Shown here piece after piece: positions 41,816 through 45,506 of a stretch of DNA of 45,506 nt (positions are counted from its first letter, which is position 1; each line of letters begins with the position of its first letter). The position numbers and the translations under genes are program-made. The notes beneath the pieces were generated by a model. That model was not told where the DNA came from and made no database searches. It saw only the letters and a program-made list of their open reading frames with translations. The stretch comes from Paraclostridium ghonii (lineage in GTDB: Bacteria; Bacillota; Clostridia; Peptostreptococcales; Peptostreptococcaceae): contig NZ_JAKEDR010000006.1 of the NCBI RefSeq assembly GCF_023653455.1, positions 1 to 45,506 of the forward strand, written 5' to 3'.

Positions 41816-42519
41816 ATTATGTCTCCTAATATATTGGTTATCGCTAGTTTTAATTCTTTCAGTCTATATTTACTTATTGGTATTTCTTTTCCTTCTACTA
41901 TTATAAAACTACTATTCATTGATTCTACTAATTTTAAATTAACTATATAACTATTATGGCACCTAAAAAATCCATATTTTTTTAAAATATTTTCTATTTT
42001 AGAAATACTCATTTTAATAGTATACATATTATTAAATGTATAAATTAATATATTAGGTCTAGCTGTTTCTATATAAATAATAGAATCTATTCTAATCCTA
42101 TCTATATAGTTTTTAACATTTAAAGTTAGATAGTTATTTCTGTTTCTTATTATTTCTTCTATACAAGGTAAAATATTCTTCGAAAAAATTTTTTCATTTA
42201 TGGGCTTTAATATATATCGATATGCTTTAACTTCATAACCTTCCTGCATAAATTCAGAAAATGACGACATAAATATTATTTCTAAGTTTTCGTCAAACTC
42301 CCTTATTCTCCTTGCCGTATCCATTCCATTTATTAGTTTCATTTGTATATCCATAATTAGAATATCTAAATTCTTAGGATAATTCTTTAATAAATCTTCT
42401 CCGCATGAAAATTCATATATATTGCAATTTATAGAATTTAAGTTTAGTATTTCCTCTAGTATAGCTTTTACCTTTAATCTATAATGTAATTCATCTTCAC
42501 ATATTGCTATATTAATCAC
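41809..42519 (-). CDS. AgrA-type LytTR response regulator
   Basis: 236 aa. Receiver domain with acidic pair CEDE (8-10), phospho-Asp D57 in LIMDIQM, switch Ser in IFMSSFSE and K in ILKPINEK. The C-terminal LytTR domain follows (LTLNVKNYIDRIRIDSIIYI, then FFRCHNSYIVNLKLVESMNS and EIPISKYRLKELKLAI). The start is GTG 42519 with AAAGGAT upstream. The first gene of the pair; regulates genes by binding direct repeats. Upstream gap 42520-42750 shows only AT-rich DNA. Confidence 0.92.
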   Translation of the reverse strand: MINIAICEDELHYRLKVKAILEEILNLNSINCNIYEFSCGEDLLKNYPKNLDILIMDIQMKLINGMDTARRIREFDENLEIIFMSSFSEFMQEGYEVKAYRYILKPINEKIFSKNILPCIEEIIRNRNNYLTLNVKNYIDRIRIDSIIYIETARPNILIYTFNNMYTIKMSISKIENILKKYGFFRCHNSYIVNLKLVESMNSSFIIVEGKEIPISKYRLKELKLAITNILGDIIC

Positions 42520-42750
42520 AATCTAAATATCCTTTCATTATCATAGTTATTGATATATATATATTACTTTATTTTGTATTTTTTTGCCATATTATGAAAT
42601 ATTATGAATCTTTTTGTACTTTAAAGATTGCTTTTTAGACGATATTAGATGCTGATTATATATATTTGAATATTAATTTAATAAAAGGATTTAAAGATTG
42701 TATATTCGTTAAGTATCAAATTAACAGCAACATTTGTAATTGTATTTATT

Positions 42751-42788
42751 AAAAAAGGTTATTGCGCTATATTTTGATAATCTTTTTT
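42751..42788 (-). terminator. Terminator after the nitroreductase gene
   Basis: AAAAAAGGTTAT and ATAATCTTTTTT pair with one mismatch. On the minus strand it lies about 110 bases past the nitroreductase stop and ends in T. The rest of 42520-42901 shows no gene on either strand; I searched it for an agrD-like peptide without success. Confidence 0.6.
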
Positions 42789-42901
42789 TATTATATGTTA
42801 CTTAGCTTGTTAATCAAATTTTAAACTTAAGTGTTAAATAACTAAACTTGGAACTCTTACCCCTTATTTTAATATTTTTAAAAGTATTTAATTTTTAATT
42901 T

Positions 42902-43444
42902 TTACCATTTTTCAAAATGAATTATATCTTCAATGCTTTTTCTTGGTCTTGGATTTGGAGATTCATCGGCATATCCAAGAGTTAATATTCCAACTACATA
43001 CTTATCATTAGGAATATTTAAAATAGGCCTAATTTCTTTCTGCCTAAACCATGCAACCCAACAAGTACTTAAATCTAGATTAACAGCTTGAATCATTATA
43101 TTGGTAATTGCAATTGATGTATCTCTAATTATTTGTTTAACCTCTTCCTGTGGACTATTTTCATCTAAGTACATATTTTTATCATTTTCTTTTATTCTAG
43201 AGGATATGTCTGCCACACATACAATAAAAACTGGAGCTGTTAACATCCAACTTTGATTATGAGAAACTTTAGCTAATTCTTCTTTTACTTTTTCAGATTT
43301 TACAATTATAAAATTCCATGGTTGAGTGTTGCTACCTGATGCTGCAATTCTTGCAGCATCAAGTAGTTCAATTATTTTTTCTTGTTCAACTTCTTTATCA
43401 GTATACTTTCTTATACTTCTTCTATTTTGAATTTCTTTAAGCAT
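42902..43444 (-). CDS. Nitroreductase-family FMN oxidoreductase
   Basis: 180 aa. RRSIRKYTDKEVEQEKIIEL-LDAARIAASGSNTQPWNFII is the FMN-binding N-terminus of the nitroreductase family (R9/R10/R13 and S-x-x-N-T-Q-P-W). TSIAITNIMIQAVNLDLSTC-WVAWF and VGILTLGYADESPNPRPRKS complete the fold. The enzyme reduces nitro compounds or flavin/quinone-like substrates with NAD(P)H. GGGGTGA precedes ATG 43444. Stands alone. Confidence 0.93.
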   Translation of the reverse strand: MLKEIQNRRSIRKYTDKEVEQEKIIELLDAARIAASGSNTQPWNFIIVKSEKVKEELAKVSHNQSWMLTAPVFIVCVADISSRIKENDKNMYLDENSPQEEVKQIIRDTSIAITNIMIQAVNLDLSTCWVAWFRQKEIRPILNIPNDKYVVGILTLGYADESPNPRPRKSIEDIIHFEKW

Positions 43445-43732
43445 ATATTCACCCCATTAAATATTTTTATAAGCTAAATTAAATAAATTATTTATTCTTA
43501 CACCATATTTATATATTATCATTAAATATTATATTTTAGACTATTTCAAAGTTTTCAGAATCTTTCTATCCTTTACATTTAATATAAATTTTAATTCCAT
43601 ATTAATACTAAAATTGTCAAATAATTCACGTTTACTCCATTTTTTGGTAAATTTATGATATATCACTCTTAAAAGGCTTTTTTTTAGATATACTTAAACA
43701 AATAAATTTTATAAAAATATGGGGTGAAAGTT

Positions 43733-43807
43733 ATGAAAAATAATTTTATTTTAAAGAGTCTATTATTAAGGATAGTCAAACCCTCCATTATTCCGTTATT
43801 TGGGTGA
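43733..43807 (+). CDS. 24-aa peptide gene, possible pheromone of the downstream regulator
   Basis: ATG 43733 has a strong ribosome site GGGGTGAAAG. The peptide begins MKNNFILKSLLLRIVK and ends PSIIPLFG before TGA. Positive N-terminus, hydrophobic middle and short hydrophobic end with Gly are like the leaderless SHP pheromones of Rgg systems (22-23 aa). It lies 105 bases before an HTH-TPR regulator on the same strand, where RRNPP peptides are often encoded. No Cys, so not an AgrD-type thiolactone. Function is inferred. Confidence 0.55.
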   Translation: MKNNFILKSLLLRIVKPSIIPLFG

Positions 43808-43912
43808 GGTCTAAATAATCATAATATAAAATTAGTTATTTTTAATATAGAAACATTGGTTTACAAGTAAAGAAAAATATTGATATATTTTCATTAGAAT
43901 CAAGGAGGATGT

Positions 43913-44725
43913 ATGGAATATATTGGTCAAAAAATTAAAAATTTAAGAGAAATTAGAGGCTTTAGCCAAAATGAATTAGCTAGAAATATATGTTCTCAAA
44001 GTGAGTTAAGTAAAATTGAAAATTTAAAACTATATCCAAGTCTTTATATTTGTTATGAAATATCAAAAAAGCTAGATGTAACTATTGATGAGTTAATAGA
44101 AAATGAATTTGATTTTTTAGAAAAAGAACAAATTGAAAAATTATTAAACTTATTTTATATTCAGGAATATCACGAATGCTTAAAATTAATAAGTAATCTA
44201 CATTTATTTAAATCATCTAATTATAGACAATTAAGATTATATATTAAAAGTGCTTGTATATTTTACTTAAATGGAGAAATTGATACAGTAATTAATGAAT
44301 TAGAAGAAAGTTTATATGAAACTTATACAGAGTTTAAGAAAAGTTATTTACCTATAGAAATTCAGATTTTAAATTTATTAGGAGTTCTTTATAAAGATAA
44401 AAATCGTAGAAAGTCTGAGCTGTATATAACTAAGAGCAATGTAATGTTAAACTCAAATTTACCTAAAGATATACATTTTAGAGCATTATCAAAATGTTTT
44501 TATAATTCTGCTAAAATATACTTAGAAAAAGGGAATAAAGTGGAAGCGAGAAGAACTGCTTTAAGCGGAATTCGATGGTGCTTAAATAATCAAACACTTT
44601 ATTTCTTATCAAATTTATATGAACTTTTAATGCTTATAAATATAGAACTAGGTGAACATCATTTATCTAAAAAAGTAAAAAAAATATTCAATTCATTGGA
44701 GCTAATTAATAAAAACTTCTTTTAA
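43913..44725 (+). CDS. RRNPP-like (PlcR/Rgg-type) HTH-TPR regulator
   Basis: 270 aa. Residues about 5-62 are an XRE-type HTH (IGQKIKNLREIRGFSQNELA, SELSKIENLKLYPSLYICYE, LDVTIDELIE). The rest is all helical with TPR-like pairs (LLNLFYIQEYHECLKLISN, IEIQILNLLGVLYKDKNRRK, SKCFYNSAKIYLEKGNKVEA), the peptide-binding part in PlcR, PrgX, Rgg and related proteins. AAGGAGGATGT precedes the ATG. A 24-aa peptide gene lies just upstream. Targets are unknown. Confidence 0.85.
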   Translation: MEYIGQKIKNLREIRGFSQNELARNICSQSELSKIENLKLYPSLYICYEISKKLDVTIDELIENEFDFLEKEQIEKLLNLFYIQEYHECLKLISNLHLFKSSNYRQLRLYIKSACIFYLNGEIDTVINELEESLYETYTEFKKSYLPIEIQILNLLGVLYKDKNRRKSELYITKSNVMLNSNLPKDIHFRALSKCFYNSAKIYLEKGNKVEARRTALSGIRWCLNNQTLYFLSNLYELLMLINIELGEHHLSKKVKKIFNSLELINKNFF

Positions 44726-44842
44726 AAAATGTCTATCGTCAACTTATTGTAAGTTTATGGGCCATACAAATGTAATTATAAGAAGTTGTTGTTTATTCGT
44801 TATCAATATTTTAATATTTAAAGTAATTCAGATTTAAAGAAA

Positions 44843-44866
44843 CCACTAAAAAGTGGATTCTTTTTA
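44843..44866 (+). terminator. Terminator after the RRNPP-like gene
   Basis: CCACT-AAAA-AGTGG then ATTCTTTTTATT. A short stem followed by T-rich DNA, 118 bases after the stop. Confidence 0.65.
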
Positions 44867-44915
44867 TTTCCAAGAAAAGTTTAGAGTCTTATAAAACACA
44901 TAAATTCATAAATAA

Positions 44916-44944
44916 CCCCCTTAGAATAGGATCTAGGGGGATTT
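44916..44944. terminator. Hairpin before the convergent membrane protein gene
   Basis: CCCCCTTAGA and TCTAGGGGG form a stem with one bulge, with A-rich DNA before and T after. It resembles the dispersed repeats in the CCCTTAGAAT part, but lacks the AACTTTATT tail. Confidence 0.65.
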
Positions 44945-45005
44945 TGTATACCTGTTTAATTTTTTACTAAGAGATTTTAACATTGCATCTATTGAAACAT
45001 GTATT

Positions 45006-45506
45006 TTAGATAATTAAATTTTTCATTAGGTTTGCTATAGCTATTGATAATATAATTGAAATAATAAATAGTGATATAATTTGTTTATGGTTTATTATTT
45101 TAACTACATCATTATCTTTTTCTAATGAAATTTTTATTATAGTTGCAGAAACACTAAATACAATAATACTAATAATATAACTTAAAAGAATTGTTTTAAA
45201 GCTAATTGTAAATAGCAATGGTACAATTGTAATTATAAATATAGGTAATGAAATATAAAATATACTTATAATTTTTTCTTTTCTAATTAACTTAAATTCT
45301 TTACAAGAATAAAAAAACAATAGTCTATTACCTTCTTGTTTCAAAACTTCTACATATATATTTACATACGCACAAGTATAAGCTAAAACACATGTAATAA
45401 AAGAATAGAAATATGTACTATTTGATTTTTTAACAAATAGATTTACTATAATAATAGTAAATATAGATTTTATTAATATATTTTTTCTAATAACACATAT
45501 TAAATC
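45006..45506 (-). CDS. Partial multi-TM membrane protein, cut at the window edge
   Basis: The frame is open from TAA at 45006 to the right edge, so at least 166 residues are visible and the start lies outside. A TTG at 45344 is internal. The visible part has four or more TM segments (IKSIFTIIIVNLFVK, TYFYSFITCVLAYTCAYVN, ISLPIFIITIVPLLFTI, TILLSYIISIIVFSVSATII and a last one) and a cytosolic loop YSCKEFKLIRKEKI. The layout could suit an ABC-2 type permease, but I see no diagnostic motif. Confidence 0.6.
   Translation of the reverse strand, partial: DLICVIRKNILIKSIFTIIIVNLFVKKSNSTYFYSFITCVLAYTCAYVNIYVEVLKQEGNRLLFFYSCKEFKLIRKEKIISIFYISLPIFIITIVPLLFTISFKTILLSYIISIIVFSVSATIIKISLEKDNDVVKIINHKQIISLFIISIILSIAIANLMKNLII

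Noticed and set aside
42520..42901. Search for an agrD-like signal peptide gene
   Set aside because: Only very short frames such as MNLFVL without SD or Cys; nothing credible on either strand.
1..45506. tRNA, rRNA, CRISPR arrays, replication origin
   Set aside because: No cloverleaf-like GC-rich segments, no regularly spaced direct repeats and no iteron or DnaA-box cluster were noticed by eye.

Overview
The window is AT-rich, low-GC Gram-positive DNA with strong Shine-Dalgarno sites and short AT-rich gaps. It resembles a Clostridia genome of the Peptostreptococcaceae type. Two three-domain Cry-like toxin genes make Paraclostridium bifermentans or a close relative the best guess. That is inference: there is no rRNA or other taxonomic marker, and I cannot tell chromosome from plasmid.

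Left part (1-15.4 kb). A minus-strand thiopeptide-like RiPP cluster runs off the left edge. It has two 51-codon Ser/Cys-rich precursors, a thiopeptide-type bacteriocin biosynthesis protein, a large LanB-like dehydratase, an ABC exporter and a cut-off further gene. Divergent from it is a KdpD/KdpE-like two-component system, followed by a TPR protein and a Trk/Ktr potassium uptake operon (two TrkA-like proteins and TrkH/KtrB). Next come a TetR-flavodoxin operon and a bacitracin/lantibiotic-resistance type ABC transporter (one ATPase, two permeases) behind a structured leader.

Middle (15.4-29.3 kb). This accessory region holds a caspase-fold-like small protein paired with an amphipathic-helix protein under a LytTR regulator, two VanZ-family proteins, several tiny membrane proteins and at least two decayed genes. 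Its core is two Cry genes in convergent orientation (629 and 649 aa), separated by a PLP-dependent amino acid decarboxylase and a tiny membrane protein. A YkvI-like transporter follows.

Right part (29.6-45.5 kb). Here are a LytTR/DUF3021 pair, a zinc-ribbon membrane protein, a yjdF riboswitch with its yjdF gene, a VOC protein, and a sigma factor resembling the toxin-gene sigma factors TcdR/BotR/UviA. These are followed by a ribbon-helix-helix protein, a divergent AraC/EamA pair, a GNAT acetyltransferase, a decayed IS4-family element with 29-bp inverted repeats, and an AgrC/AgrA-type two-component system. The end holds a nitroreductase, an RRNPP-like HTH-TPR regulator preceded by a 24-aa pheromone-like peptide gene, and a cut-off membrane protein.

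The most interesting leads are: the twin-precursor thiopeptide-like cluster; the Cry pair with a TcdR-like sigma gene 11 kb away and a near-consensus TcdR-type promoter before one cry gene; the caspase-like/amphipathic pair; the pheromone-like peptide before the RRNPP regulator; and a dispersed hairpin repeat with a conserved tail.
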